This document shows, piece by piece, positions 1-7,126 of a DNA stretch of 20,098 nt (the first letter of the stretch is position 1; every line of letters begins with the position of its first letter). Location: positions 1 through 20,098 of the forward strand of contig JAVVVJ010000050.1 in NCBI GenBank assembly GCA_036652695.1, in the 5' to 3' direction. The DNA is from Limiplasma sp036652695 (GTDB taxonomy: Bacteria > Bacillota > Clostridia > Christensenellales > Aristaeellaceae). The position numbers were made by a program, and so were the translations under genes. The notes under the pieces were generated by a model, which saw only the letters and a list, made by a program, of their open reading frames with translations, ran no database searches and was not told the origin of the DNA.

Positions 1-5
1 CGTGC

Positions 6-26
6 GGCAAAGCGTGTTGCTTTGCC
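6..26. terminator. Hairpin at window edge, possible terminator of the upstream gene
   Basis: GGCAAAGC (6-13) and GCTTTGCC (19-26) form a perfect 8-bp stem with a five-base loop. No T run follows on the plus strand, so a Rho-independent terminator is only one reading. The right arm overlaps the -35 element proposed for lysA, so it could also be a regulatory hairpin or inverted repeat. Confidence 0.35.
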
Positions 27-45
27 CGCCCCGCTGTGTTAAAAT
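17..45 (+). promoter_or_regulatory. Candidate sigma-A promoter of lysA
   Basis: TTGCTT (17-22) and TAAAAT (40-45) are separated by 17 bp. Transcription would start near 52, giving a leader of about 40 nt before the lysA ATG. The -35 is imperfect and it lies inside the hairpin at 6-26. Confidence 0.5.
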
Positions 46-90
46 GCTCGCGTTCCCCAAAATCCGGCTCCGGCCGAGGAGGCTGCTAAA

Positions 91-1356
91 ATGCCCAATT
101 TCTGCTTACAGGATCAAATTTTTACCGATGCCGCGCTACAATATCAAACGCCCTTTCATCTTTACCACGAGCAGGGCATTCGGGAAACGGCGCGCCGCTT
201 AAAGGCTGCCTTTGCTGGTGTTCCCGCTTTCCGCGAATATTTTGCCGTGAAGGCGCTGCCCACCCCCGCCATTTTGCGTATTTTGCGCGAGGAGGGCTGC
301 GGCGTAGACTGCGCAAGCCTTACCGAGCTGATGCTGGCAAAGGCGTGCGGCTTTTGCGGCGAGGATATCATGTTCAGCGCCAACGACGTGCCGCCTGAGG
401 AATTCCGGCTCGCGCGCGAGCTTGGCGCGTATATTAACCTCGATGATTTGACGCATGTGGAGGCGCTCCGCCAAAATGGCGGCATTCCTCCGGAAATTTG
501 CCTGCGCTTCAACCCCGGCGGCACATTCCGCATTGGCAACACCATCATGGGCGACCCGGGCGATGCCAAATATGGCATGACCCGCGCGCAGCTCTCCTCA
601 GCGCTCGTCGCCCTCAAAGGCTACGGCGCGAAGCGCTTCGGCCTGCATTCCTTTTTGAGCAGCAACACCACCGATCCCGCCTATTACCCGGCGCTGGCGA
701 AGCTGCTGTTTCAAACCGGGCGCGAGCTGATGGACGAAACCGGAATGGTTCTTTCCTTTGTTAATCTATCGGGCGGCATAGGCATCCCCTACCGCCCGGA
801 CGCGCCAGAGGCAGATATCCAGGCCATCGGCACGGGCGTGGCGGAGATGTACCACAAGGCTTTTACCGCCAACGGCATCTCTGGCGTCGCCATCAAAACG
901 GAACTAGGCCGCTACATGACCGGCCCCCATGGATGGCTTGTTACGCATATCACCAACGAAAAGCAGATCTACAAGCATTACCTTGGCCTTGACGCCTCCG
1001 CGTGCGACCTGATGCGCCCGGCGATGTATGGCGCTTATCACCACATCACCATCCCCGGCAAGCGGCACCTGCCGCATGACCAATTGGTGGATGTCTGCGG
1101 CAGCCTATGCGAGAACAACGATAAATTCGCCGTTGACCGCCTGCTTCCAAAAACCGCGATCGGCGATCTGCTTGTGATCCACGATACCGGCGCGCATGGC
1201 CTAAGCATGGGCTATAACTACAATGGCAAGCTCCGCTGCAAGGAGGTTCTCTACCGTGCGGACGGCAGCTTCCAGCTCATCCGCCGCGCGGAAACCCCGC
1301 GCGATTACTTTGCCGCCTTGGATGTGGATCCCATATGGCGCGAGCTGAACCTGTAG
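91..1356 (+). CDS. lysA: Diaminopimelate decarboxylase-like PLP enzyme
   Basis: The 421-residue protein is a fold-III PLP-dependent decarboxylase. It most likely converts meso-diaminopimelate to lysine and CO2 in the cytoplasm. Visible motifs are FAVKA with the PLP lysine at K54, the glycine-rich phosphate-binding SGGIGIPY, ELGRY, and CGSLCENND (C336 to D344), which matches the CGxxCExxD active-site element contributed across the dimer. The usual HIGSQ stretch is replaced by HSFLSSNT; I recall this variant from a subgroup of annotated LysA proteins, and it could reflect a different substrate preference. The ATG at 91 has GAGGAGG at 76-82, eight bases upstream. No other lysine-pathway gene lies nearby, so the gene stands alone here. 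A related ornithine- or carboxynorspermidine-type decarboxylase is possible but less likely. Confidence 0.85.
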   Translation: MPNFCLQDQIFTDAALQYQTPFHLYHEQGIRETARRLKAAFAGVPAFREYFAVKALPTPAILRILREEGCGVDCASLTELMLAKACGFCGEDIMFSANDVPPEEFRLARELGAYINLDDLTHVEALRQNGGIPPEICLRFNPGGTFRIGNTIMGDPGDAKYGMTRAQLSSALVALKGYGAKRFGLHSFLSSNTTDPAYYPALAKLLFQTGRELMDETGMVLSFVNLSGGIGIPYRPDAPEADIQAIGTGVAEMYHKAFTANGISGVAIKTELGRYMTGPHGWLVTHITNEKQIYKHYLGLDASACDLMRPAMYGAYHHITIPGKRHLPHDQLVDVCGSLCENNDKFAVDRLLPKTAIGDLLVIHDTGAHGLSMGYNYNGKLRCKEVLYRADGSFQLIRRAETPRDYFAALDVDPIWRELNL

Positions 1357-1416
1357 GGCGCTTTTCCGGAATTCGCGATTTGTTCCCGTTGCGTTCACAC
1401 GCGCGCCATATTCATT

Positions 1417-1425
1417 TGGTATGAT
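1417..1425 (+). promoter_or_regulatory. Extended -10 promoter element upstream of the candidate RNA
   Basis: TGGTATGAT fits the extended -10 form TGnTATaaT. No good -35 is present at the usual spacing. If it is used, transcription starts near 1432, inside the non-coding gap and ahead of the hairpin cluster. Confidence 0.35.
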
Positions 1426-1431
1426 GATCCT

Positions 1432-1687
1432 GTCGATAGGGACACAATGCGTTGCGAAAGCGGCGTAACGGGAAACTCTTACGTAAGATGAGCGGCGGCT
1501 ACCGGAGCCGCCAGAAGAACCGGCACGGCCATCCTTTGGGTGCGGATCCCCGCGCCTTGATGGTCATAGGAGCTTCTTTTCCTCCGCTTTCGCACGCGAC
1601 AAACAACAGCATGCGCGCGCCCACAGCCGTTGGCGCGGGGCATGATTTTATACGAAGCCGTTCGCGGGGCGCGGACGGTTTCTTTTT
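1432..1687 (+). ncRNA. Candidate structured non-coding RNA, or lysA 3' UTR
   Basis: The 417-bp gap between lysA and the GntR gene has no convincing ORF on either strand. It contains a palindrome CTTACGTAAG (1478-1487); a perfect 7-bp hairpin GGCGGCT/AGCCGCC (1494-1512); a two-tier hairpin with outer stem GGCCATC/GATGGTC (1527-1565) and inner stem GGTGCGG/CCGCGCC (1539-1556); and a terminator at 1654-1687. A second promoter for the next gene lies after that terminator, so this segment is its own transcription unit or a long 3' UTR of lysA. I compared it by eye with tmRNA, RNase P, SRP, 6S, T-box and the common riboswitches and recognised none. The start depends on the weak promoter call at 1417. 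Confidence 0.35.
1654..1687 (+). terminator. Rho-independent terminator
   Basis: A 13-bp stem (1654-1666 with 1670-1682, two G-T wobble pairs) with a GGG loop is followed by TTTTT at 1683-1687. It ends whatever is transcribed downstream of lysA and sits 22 bp before the -35 of the next operon. Confidence 0.85.
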
Positions 1688-1709
1688 GGCGTGCGGCAGT
1701 TCCCCCCGC

Positions 1710-1738
1710 TTGACAACCTCCCCCTGTGCTGATAGTAT
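1710..1738 (+). promoter_or_regulatory. Sigma-A promoter of the gntR-pepF-cca operon with overlapping GTATAC palindrome
   Basis: TTGACA (1710-1715) and TAGTAT (1733-1738) are 17 bp apart. The palindrome GTATAC (1735-1740) overlaps the -10. GTATAC-centred palindromes are typical operators of FadR-type GntR regulators, so autorepression by the first gene product is a reasonable inference. Confidence 0.75.
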
Positions 1739-1773
1739 ACAAAGTACAGAAGAAAAACAAAGGAGGTCAGGCG

Positions 1774-2466
1774 ATGGCAACCATGAGCTTTTCACCAGCG
1801 GTTGAAAGCAAGCCAATCCGCGAAATCGCGTATGAGTCGCTAAAGCACGCCATTATCACGGGCGAAATTCCAGCAGGCTCGCGCATTGTGGAAACGGAAT
1901 ATGCCGACCGCATGCACATCAGCCGTACTCCGCTTCGGGAGGCGCTGCGCAAGCTGGAGCGCGACGGGCTGGTGGAGTATATCCTGCGCCGCGGCGTGGT
2001 GGTGCGCGCCTTTACCATCGCTGATGTAGAGGAGATATACGTGATTCGCAACGCGCTGGAAATGCTCACTTTGCCCTCCATCATCCAACACGCCACCGCC
2101 GAGGACATCGCGCGCCTGCGCGCCATGCTCCATGAGATGGACGCCTATGACCAGCACAATGACATCCCCGCGCTTTCCCCCCGCGCCCGCGCGTTTCACG
2201 CGCAGCTCACGGCCATCTCCGGCCTCAACCGCATCCTTCGCGTCATCGAGGGGCAGGATGAATACATCACCCGTTTTTCCGCGCTTTCCATTGCCCGGGA
2301 AAACCGCCGCCACGCCGCGCATCAGGAGCATTACCAGCTTGTGGATTACGTGGAGAAGCGTGACTTGGGCGATTTTGAACTTCTGATGCGCAAGCACATT
2401 GAGCGCAGCAAGGAAACCTGCCTGCTTGCACTCAACGATAGCAAGCTTAAAAACAACAGCAATTAA
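1774..2466 (+). CDS. GntR family regulator, FadR subfamily (FCD domain)
   Basis: The 230-residue protein is a DNA-binding metabolite sensor. Residues about 12-80 form the winged helix-turn-helix, with the GntR hallmarks ITGEIPAGSRI, the recognition-helix region ISRTPLREALRKLERDGLVE and the wing RRGVVVRAF. The rest is an all-helical FCD domain with IADVEEIYVIRNALE and spaced histidines (FHAQL, EHYQLVDYV, HIERSK) that match the metal-binding ligands of this domain. The ATG at 1774 follows AAAGGAGG nine bases after its start and is preferred over upstream in-frame codons. It is the first gene of an operon with an M3 peptidase and a CCA-enzyme-like gene; the gap to pepF is 18 bp. The ligand cannot be read from the sequence; acidic metabolites are common for the family. 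Confidence 0.9.
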   Translation: MATMSFSPAVESKPIREIAYESLKHAIITGEIPAGSRIVETEYADRMHISRTPLREALRKLERDGLVEYILRRGVVVRAFTIADVEEIYVIRNALEMLTLPSIIQHATAEDIARLRAMLHEMDAYDQHNDIPALSPRARAFHAQLTAISGLNRILRVIEGQDEYITRFSALSIARENRRHAAHQEHYQLVDYVEKRDLGDFELLMRKHIERSKETCLLALNDSKLKNNSN

Positions 2467-2484
2467 CAGAAAGAGGGCAGCACA

Positions 2485-4239
2485 ATGCAAGCAACATGGG
2501 ATCTTTCCGTATATTACAAGGGCTTTGATGACCCAGCCTTCACACGGGATATTCAAAGCATTAAAGAACTGGCGGAGCATGGCGCAGAGCAGTTCAAGGC
2601 GAGCAAATCCACGCAGGAAGCCTTGGAAAGCATCATCACGCAAACGGAACGCCTTTCCGATCTATTAGATCTCGCCTACGGCTACGTCCAGCTCACTTTA
2701 TCCACCGAGGCGGAGAACCCTACGGCTCTTCGCTGGGCGGACGAGCTTAGCGGGCTGATGGTGGGCGTGCAGCTGTTTGGCAGCCAATGCGTGCGCTATG
2801 TGGGCGCGGTGGAGGCGCTGGAGGACGAAATCGCCAAGAGCGAGCTGCTCCAGAAAAACGCTTTTGCGCTTCGCGAATACGCCGAGCGTGCCGCGCACAT
2901 GCTGCCCGAGGATATGGAACAGTGGATGCTCCGCATGTCGCTTGATGGCGGCGATGCATTCAGCAAGCTGCGCGACCGCCTGATGTCCACCCACATGGTG
3001 GCGCTGGACGGCAAAATGCTGCCCCTGCCCGCCGTGCGCGGCAAAGCCTACGACCCTGACGCGGCGGTGCGCAAGGCCGCTTATGAGGCCGAGCTTGCCT
3101 CCTACAAAAAGGTTGAAACCCCCATGGCGTTCTGCTTGGCCTGTATCAAGGGCGAGGCGCTCACCCTATGCAAGGCAAAGGGCTATCCGGATATCCTCAC
3201 CGAGCAGCTGGAGGAAAGCCGTATGGATCGCGCCACGCTGGATGCGATGCTCACCGCCATCCGCGAGGCGCTGCCGGATTTCCGCCGCTATCTGCGGTTA
3301 AAGGCCGAAAAGCTAGGTCATCAAAACGGCCTGCCCTTCTATGATTTATTCGCCCCCATCGGCGCGGCGGATCAGCGCTACACCGTGGAGGAAGCACACG
3401 CTTTATTGGTGAAGGTGTTCAACGATGTCAACCCCGAAATGGCACGCTTCATTGACCACGCCTTTGAAAGCCGCTGGATCGACCTCTTCCCCAAGGAGGG
3501 CAAGGAAGGCGGCGCATTTTGCGCGGGCAGCCACGCGCTAAAGCTCAGCCGCGTGCTGACCAATTTCGTGGGCAGCTTCTCCGATGTGAGCACGCTGGCG
3601 CATGAGCTGGGGCACGCTTGGCACAACCGCTGTCTGGAGCATATGCCCGTGCTGCTTACCGACGCGCCCATGCCGCTTGCCGAAACCGCCTCCATCTTTA
3701 ATGAAACGCTCCTAAGCCACATCGTGCGCAAAACCGCCGATGCGAAAACCAACTTCTGCCTGCTGGAAAATTCCCTGATGGAGGCCACGCAGACCGTTGT
3801 GGATATCTACAGCCGCTACCTGTTTGAAACTGCGGTGTTTGAGGCGCGCAAAACGCATATCCCCACCGCTGATGAACTGAACGCCATGATGCTTGAGGCT
3901 CAGGAAGCCGCCTATGGCGACGGTCTGGACCCCGATGTGCGCCACGCGGGCATGTGGATCAACAAAAGCCACTATTACAACGTGGATCTGCACTTTTATA
4001 ATTTCCCCTACGCGTTTGGTCTGCTGTTTGGGCTGGGCGTGTTCAAGCGCTATCTGGAACAGGGCAGCGCCTTCATGCCTGCGTATGACGCGCTGCTGGC
4101 CTCCTGCGGCTGCGGCAAGGTAGCAGACGTGGCGGCGAGCGTGGGCATCGACGTGCGAAGCGTGGATTACTGGCGCAGTGCGCTGGACGTGGTGCGTGCC
4201 GACGTAGCCGATTTTGAGAAGCTATGCGGGAAGCATTAA
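2485..4239 (+). CDS. pepF: M3 family oligoendopeptidase (PepF type)
   Basis: The 584-residue cytoplasmic zinc metallopeptidase would cleave short peptides. HELGHAWH (373-380) supplies the HExxH zinc motif with the catalytic E374, and ETASIFNE beginning at E400 supplies the third zinc ligand. The C-terminal HFYNFPYAFG region, with its Tyr and His residues, is typical of M3B substrate binding. Length and motif placement fit PepF/PzPA-like enzymes of Firmicutes. There is no signal peptide. AGAGGG at 2472-2477 supports the ATG at 2485. The stop overlaps the next start as TAATG, so the two are translationally coupled. The preceding GntR regulator may control it, which would point to a nutritional role in peptide use. 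Confidence 0.93.
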   Translation: MQATWDLSVYYKGFDDPAFTRDIQSIKELAEHGAEQFKASKSTQEALESIITQTERLSDLLDLAYGYVQLTLSTEAENPTALRWADELSGLMVGVQLFGSQCVRYVGAVEALEDEIAKSELLQKNAFALREYAERAAHMLPEDMEQWMLRMSLDGGDAFSKLRDRLMSTHMVALDGKMLPLPAVRGKAYDPDAAVRKAAYEAELASYKKVETPMAFCLACIKGEALTLCKAKGYPDILTEQLEESRMDRATLDAMLTAIREALPDFRRYLRLKAEKLGHQNGLPFYDLFAPIGAADQRYTVEEAHALLVKVFNDVNPEMARFIDHAFESRWIDLFPKEGKEGGAFCAGSHALKLSRVLTNFVGSFSDVSTLAHELGHAWHNRCLEHMPVLLTDAPMPLAETASIFNETLLSHIVRKTADAKTNFCLLENSLMEATQTVVDIYSRYLFETAVFEARKTHIPTADELNAMMLEAQEAAYGDGLDPDVRHAGMWINKSHYYNVDLHFYNFPYAFGLLFGLGVFKRYLEQGSAFMPAYDALLASCGCGKVADVAASVGIDVRSVDYWRSALDVVRADVADFEKLCGKH

Positions 4240-5567
4240 TGGACGCGATCCAGAGCGCGCCGTGGCTCATTGCCATGGCGCGTGTTTTTGAAGACGCAGG
4301 TCAACCGCTCTATCTGGTAGGTGGCGCTGTGCGCAACCCGCTGATTGGACTGCCAATCAGCGATGTGGACGTATGCGGCCCCGCCCGGCCGGAGGAGGTC
4401 TGCACGCTTTGCGAGGGCACGCCGGTGCGTGCGCATCTACGGGCAGCGCATTTTGGCACCGTGGAGCTGCACATTGCAGACGCGGAGGGCGCGCATTTCA
4501 TGGCGGAATACACCACCTTCCGCGAGGATAGCTACCGCTGCGGGCACAAGCCGGACGCGGTGCGCTTTACCACAGACATCAACGTGGATGCGTTCCGGCG
4601 GGATTTCAGCGTCAACGCCCTCTACCACCGCATCACCACACGCGGCTTGGAGCCGCTCATCGATCCCACAGGCGGGCTTGGTCATTTGCGGGCGGGCGTG
4701 CTGCACACCGTAACCTCCGACCCAAATCAGGTGCTCAAGGATGATGGCCTGCGCGTTTTGCGCGCGGTGCGCTTTCAGGCGGAGCTTGATTTGAGACCCA
4801 CCCCCGCGCTGCTGGCAAGCATGTGTACGCATGCTCCCTTGCTTGCGGATATTGCCTGCGAGCGCCTGCGGGACGAGCTGCAAAAGGTGCTCTTGGCAGA
4901 CGAGCGCTATCCAATGCTCAAGCGGCGCAAGCCCGCCACCGCAAGCGGACTGCGCACCTTGCGCTCCATCGGCGCGTGGCCGCTGCTTTTTGATGGGTTT
5001 GCTTGGCAGGAGGACACCGTGCGCGCCATGGAAAACGTGCCCGGGCTTCCCGCGCGGCTAGCGCTGCTTCTGTGGCAGAGCAGCCGTGCCGTAAAGAGCG
5101 AGGCACAGGTTCTCAACGATGCGGAGGTCGTTAGCGCCGCGCTGCACAAGCTCCATTTTTCCAACCGCGACACGGAGGCCACCGCACTCATTGCCAATGT
5201 GATCGCGCTTGCCGCGCAGGGCACGTTAAGCCGTTTTGAAGCCGCGCAAGCGGGCGCGCAAGCCTGCATCGGAGCAGCGGATGTGCTTTCTTCCCTTGCG
5301 CGTACCAACCCCGCACGTCACGGAGAAGCGGCGACACGTGCGCGTGCGCTGCGCGATTGGATCTTGTTGCCAAGCACCCCGCGTTCCCTTCGCGAGCTTG
5401 CCGTAAACGGCAGCGATATCGCCTCCCTATGCGAGCGCTACGGGCGCAAGCCCCACGAAATCGGCGAAACGCTCACCGCGCTCTGGCGAGCGGTGCTGGA
5501 GGGCGGCGTGCCCAACGAGCGCGAAGCACTGCTATGCGAAGCTGTGGAACAGCTGCAAAGGCCATGA
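4239..5567 (+). CDS. cca: CCA tRNA nucleotidyltransferase / poly(A) polymerase family protein
   Basis: The 442-residue protein belongs to the class II nucleotidyltransferases that add or repair the CCA end of tRNA. Visible motifs are LVGGAVRN (26-33), the metal-binding SDVDVCG with D42 and D44, the FREDSYRCGH stretch, RRDFSVNALYH, and KDDGLRVLRAVRFQAEL, which matches the EDxxRxxRAxRF element. The C-terminal half is helical and shows no clear HD phosphohydrolase motif. The GGxVRD motif reads GGAVRN, so the usual Asp is Asn33. I chose the ATG at 4239, which overlaps the pepF stop (TAATG). An in-frame ATG at 4224 is possible and would add five residues. It could be a full CCA-adding enzyme or an A- or CC-adding specialist. 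Confidence 0.85.
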   Translation: MDAIQSAPWLIAMARVFEDAGQPLYLVGGAVRNPLIGLPISDVDVCGPARPEEVCTLCEGTPVRAHLRAAHFGTVELHIADAEGAHFMAEYTTFREDSYRCGHKPDAVRFTTDINVDAFRRDFSVNALYHRITTRGLEPLIDPTGGLGHLRAGVLHTVTSDPNQVLKDDGLRVLRAVRFQAELDLRPTPALLASMCTHAPLLADIACERLRDELQKVLLADERYPMLKRRKPATASGLRTLRSIGAWPLLFDGFAWQEDTVRAMENVPGLPARLALLLWQSSRAVKSEAQVLNDAEVVSAALHKLHFSNRDTEATALIANVIALAAQGTLSRFEAAQAGAQACIGAADVLSSLARTNPARHGEAATRARALRDWILLPSTPRSLRELAVNGSDIASLCERYGRKPHEIGETLTALWRAVLEGGVPNEREALLCEAVEQLQRP

Positions 5568-5591
5568 GCGCAAAGCGGCGCACCCTCTCAC

Positions 5592-5622
5592 AAAGCCGGG
5601 CGGCCTCTGCCGCCCGGCTTTT
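5592..5622 (+). terminator. Rho-independent terminator of the gntR-pepF-cca operon
   Basis: AAAGCCGGGCGGC (5592-5604) pairs perfectly with GCCGCCCGGCTTT (5609-5621) around a CTCT loop. The 3' arm runs into TTTT (5619-5622). It begins 25 bp after the cca stop. Confidence 0.9.
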
Positions 5623-5713
5623 CTATGCCGATAGGGCACCAGCGCCACTGGCTTTGCGGCAATCCCCGCATTTGCGCCGACCCCCAACGCAAAAATCGAT
5701 TGAAAAAGGCACA

Positions 5714-5793
5714 GCTCAAAATATGAGCAAGTATCTCATGATCGTTCTTTCTTTCATTGACTTTCATGCCATAACCTTGTAAAATCATATGAG
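5714..5793 (+). repeat. TGAG/CTCA half-sites around the ion-channel-like gene promoter
   Basis: Upstream of the -35 are two overlapping inverted repeats, GCTCA-N5-TGAGC (5714-5728) and ATGAG-N7-CTCAT (5723-5739). ATATGAG recurs at 5721-5727 and 5787-5793; the second copy lies just after the -10, exactly 66 bp from the first. The arrangement resembles operator sites flanking a promoter. The elements are short and could be chance in this AT-richer stretch. Confidence 0.35.
5757..5785 (+). promoter_or_regulatory. Sigma-A promoter of the ion-channel-like gene
   Basis: TTGACT (5757-5762) and TAAAAT (5780-5785) are 17 bp apart. Transcription would begin near 5792, leaving a leader of about 27 nt with AAAGGAGG before the ATG at 5819. 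Confidence 0.8.
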
Positions 5794-5818
5794 AAAAATC
5801 ACAAAGGAGGACTCGTTC

Positions 5819-6937
5819 ATGTTCCATCGTTTTTTTCGTGATGACCAAAACAAATGCAAACGCAAGCCTCTTGAGCCTTGGCAAAAGAAAAGGTTCTTGT
5901 GGAGCGTCATTGCAGTGGTTCTCATCGGTACGCTGTATTTAGGCTTCACTTGTTCCGCGCTGTTAAAGGATAAATATGCCATGCGTGAAACATGGAACAA
6001 CCGTTTATCCATGAGCGAGGAGCTCAAAGCGGAAGCGAACGCGCGTAGCGCAAACGCAACCACCGTTTATTGCGGCACTTATTTTGAAAACTTCAAGGAA
6101 CTATCCCTCAACAACAGCAGCTTCCGTGCAGGCATACAAGCATGGTTCCGCTGGGAGGGTGATCCCGCCATTGATATGATGAATCATTTCCGTTTTTACA
6201 AGGGAACCATTAACAGCCAGCAGCTCTTGGCGGAAAGCCACGAAAACGGCGTCAACTATCAGCTTGTGCAGCTGGATGTCACCATTAATAAAGATTTTTA
6301 CACCAACCGCTTTCCACTGGATAGTCATCAGCTCAACCTGTACCTTGAAAGCGAATATCCCATTGAACACGTGCGCCTGCGTGCCGATACCCAAAACAGC
6401 TCCATCAATGGTGGCATGGGCATCAATGGCTACAACATCACCAACCATTACGTAAGCGAATATGTGTACCGTTATGATAGCACCCACGGAGATCCCGCGC
6501 TTGACGCGCCCATCATGACCAGCGAGGTGGTCACATCGCTGGAAATGACGCGCAACGGCTTTGGCATGTATATGAAGTGCTTTATCGCGCTGTTTGGCAC
6601 CTCTCTTTGGATCTTTATCACGCTGTTTATTTGTACAAACCACCATGTTGACCCGCTTGACATGATCCCCGAAGCGCTCTTTGGCTCTGTTGGGAACATC
6701 ATGATTGGGGCAAGCCTCCTGCCGGACGCGCTCTCTATGGGGCTGCTGGAATACGTAAACATATGGGGCATTATGACTGTGATTGCGGGCGCGATGTACA
6801 TCATCAGCGTGAACCGCATCCGCAACAAGTATCAGGATCAAGATTACGCTTATTTCTTTGGACGCGCGATGTTTGTGCTGTTGCTGTTCTTTGTGGTGGC
6901 AGGGCATATTCTGATGCCGCTTTGCGCTTACCTCTAA
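5819..6937 (+). CDS. Pentameric ligand-gated ion channel-like membrane protein
   Basis: The 372-residue protein has one hydrophobic segment near the N terminus (about 25-48), a soluble region of about 200 residues, and four C-terminal hydrophobic segments (about 250-273, 284-302, 311-331, 346-369). The soluble region carries pLGIC hallmarks: AWFRWEGDP followed by FRFYKG, the beta-strand pattern QLVQLDVTINKDF, and RFPLDSHQLNLYLES, whose FPLDSHQ at 165-171 matches the FPFDxQ Cys-loop core. The stretch LLPDALSMGLLEYVNIWG looks like an M2-M3 loop and the start of M3. No Cys pair forms a disulfide loop, as usual in bacteria. The extra N-terminal segment is atypical of GLIC and ELIC and could be an uncleaved anchor or signal peptide. 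AAAGGAGG at 5803-5810 fixes the start. It is transcribed alone. Ligand and ion are unknown. Confidence 0.6.
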   Translation: MFHRFFRDDQNKCKRKPLEPWQKKRFLWSVIAVVLIGTLYLGFTCSALLKDKYAMRETWNNRLSMSEELKAEANARSANATTVYCGTYFENFKELSLNNSSFRAGIQAWFRWEGDPAIDMMNHFRFYKGTINSQQLLAESHENGVNYQLVQLDVTINKDFYTNRFPLDSHQLNLYLESEYPIEHVRLRADTQNSSINGGMGINGYNITNHYVSEYVYRYDSTHGDPALDAPIMTSEVVTSLEMTRNGFGMYMKCFIALFGTSLWIFITLFICTNHHVDPLDMIPEALFGSVGNIMIGASLLPDALSMGLLEYVNIWGIMTVIAGAMYIISVNRIRNKYQDQDYAYFFGRAMFVLLLFFVVAGHILMPLCAYL

Positions 6938-6970
6938 ACCAAAGCATGGCGCGTTTGCTAACAGCCGCGC

Positions 6971-6999
6971 AGATACCCCCGGCCTAGCCGGGGGTATCT
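6971..6999. terminator. Perfect GC-rich hairpin, terminator-like
   Basis: AGATACCCCCGGC (6971-6983) pairs perfectly over 13 bp with GCCGGGGGTATCT (6987-6999) around a CTA loop. It begins 33 bp after the stop of the channel-like gene. No T run follows on either strand, so termination would be T-poor; the position argues for a terminator or a 3'-end stabilising hairpin. Confidence 0.65.
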
Positions 7000-7035
7000 A
7001 TGGATGCGGGGAATTTTCCCTCGCCGAACAAGCTC

Positions 7036-7064
7036 TTGAAACCCCCCGCCTTTTGCGCTATACT
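7036..7064 (+). promoter_or_regulatory. Sigma-A promoter of the fhs operon
   Basis: TTGAAA (7036-7041) and TATACT (7059-7064) are separated by 17 bp. Transcription would start near 7071, giving a leader of about 56 nt. I found no ZTP or THF riboswitch motif in this short leader. Confidence 0.8.
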
Positions 7065-7070
7065 ACCTCC

Positions 7071-7078
7071 TGTATACA
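7071..7078 (+). promoter_or_regulatory. TGTATACA palindrome at the predicted fhs transcription start
   Basis: The perfect 8-bp palindrome lies six bases after the -10 element, at the expected +1. It shares the GTATAC core with the palindrome over the -10 of the gntR gene at 1735-1740. A bound repressor here would block transcription initiation. Which protein binds is inference. Confidence 0.4.
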
Positions 7079-7126
7079 TTGCGAAACAACGAGACACCGC
7101 TTCATTTTTGCAAGGGAGGTCTTGAC

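Noticed and set aside
1538..1556. T-box antiterminator resemblance (GGGTGCGG...CCGCG).
   Set aside because: The invariant GGGTGGnACCGCG core is interrupted, no specifier-loop region is recognisable, and the downstream gene has its own promoter after a terminator.
1452..1805. Plus-strand open frame of 117 codons in the lysA-gntR gap.
   Set aside because: It has no ribosome binding site, reads as Arg/Ser-rich non-protein-like sequence, and runs through the terminator and the gntR promoter.
1840..2643. Minus-strand open frame of 267 codons across the GntR and pepF genes.
   Set aside because: It is antisense to two well-supported genes and shows no domain motif or start signal.
7065..7126. ZTP or tetrahydrofolate riboswitch in the fhs leader.
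   Set aside because: The leader is about 56 nt and I see none of the conserved elements; the short palindrome fits an operator better.
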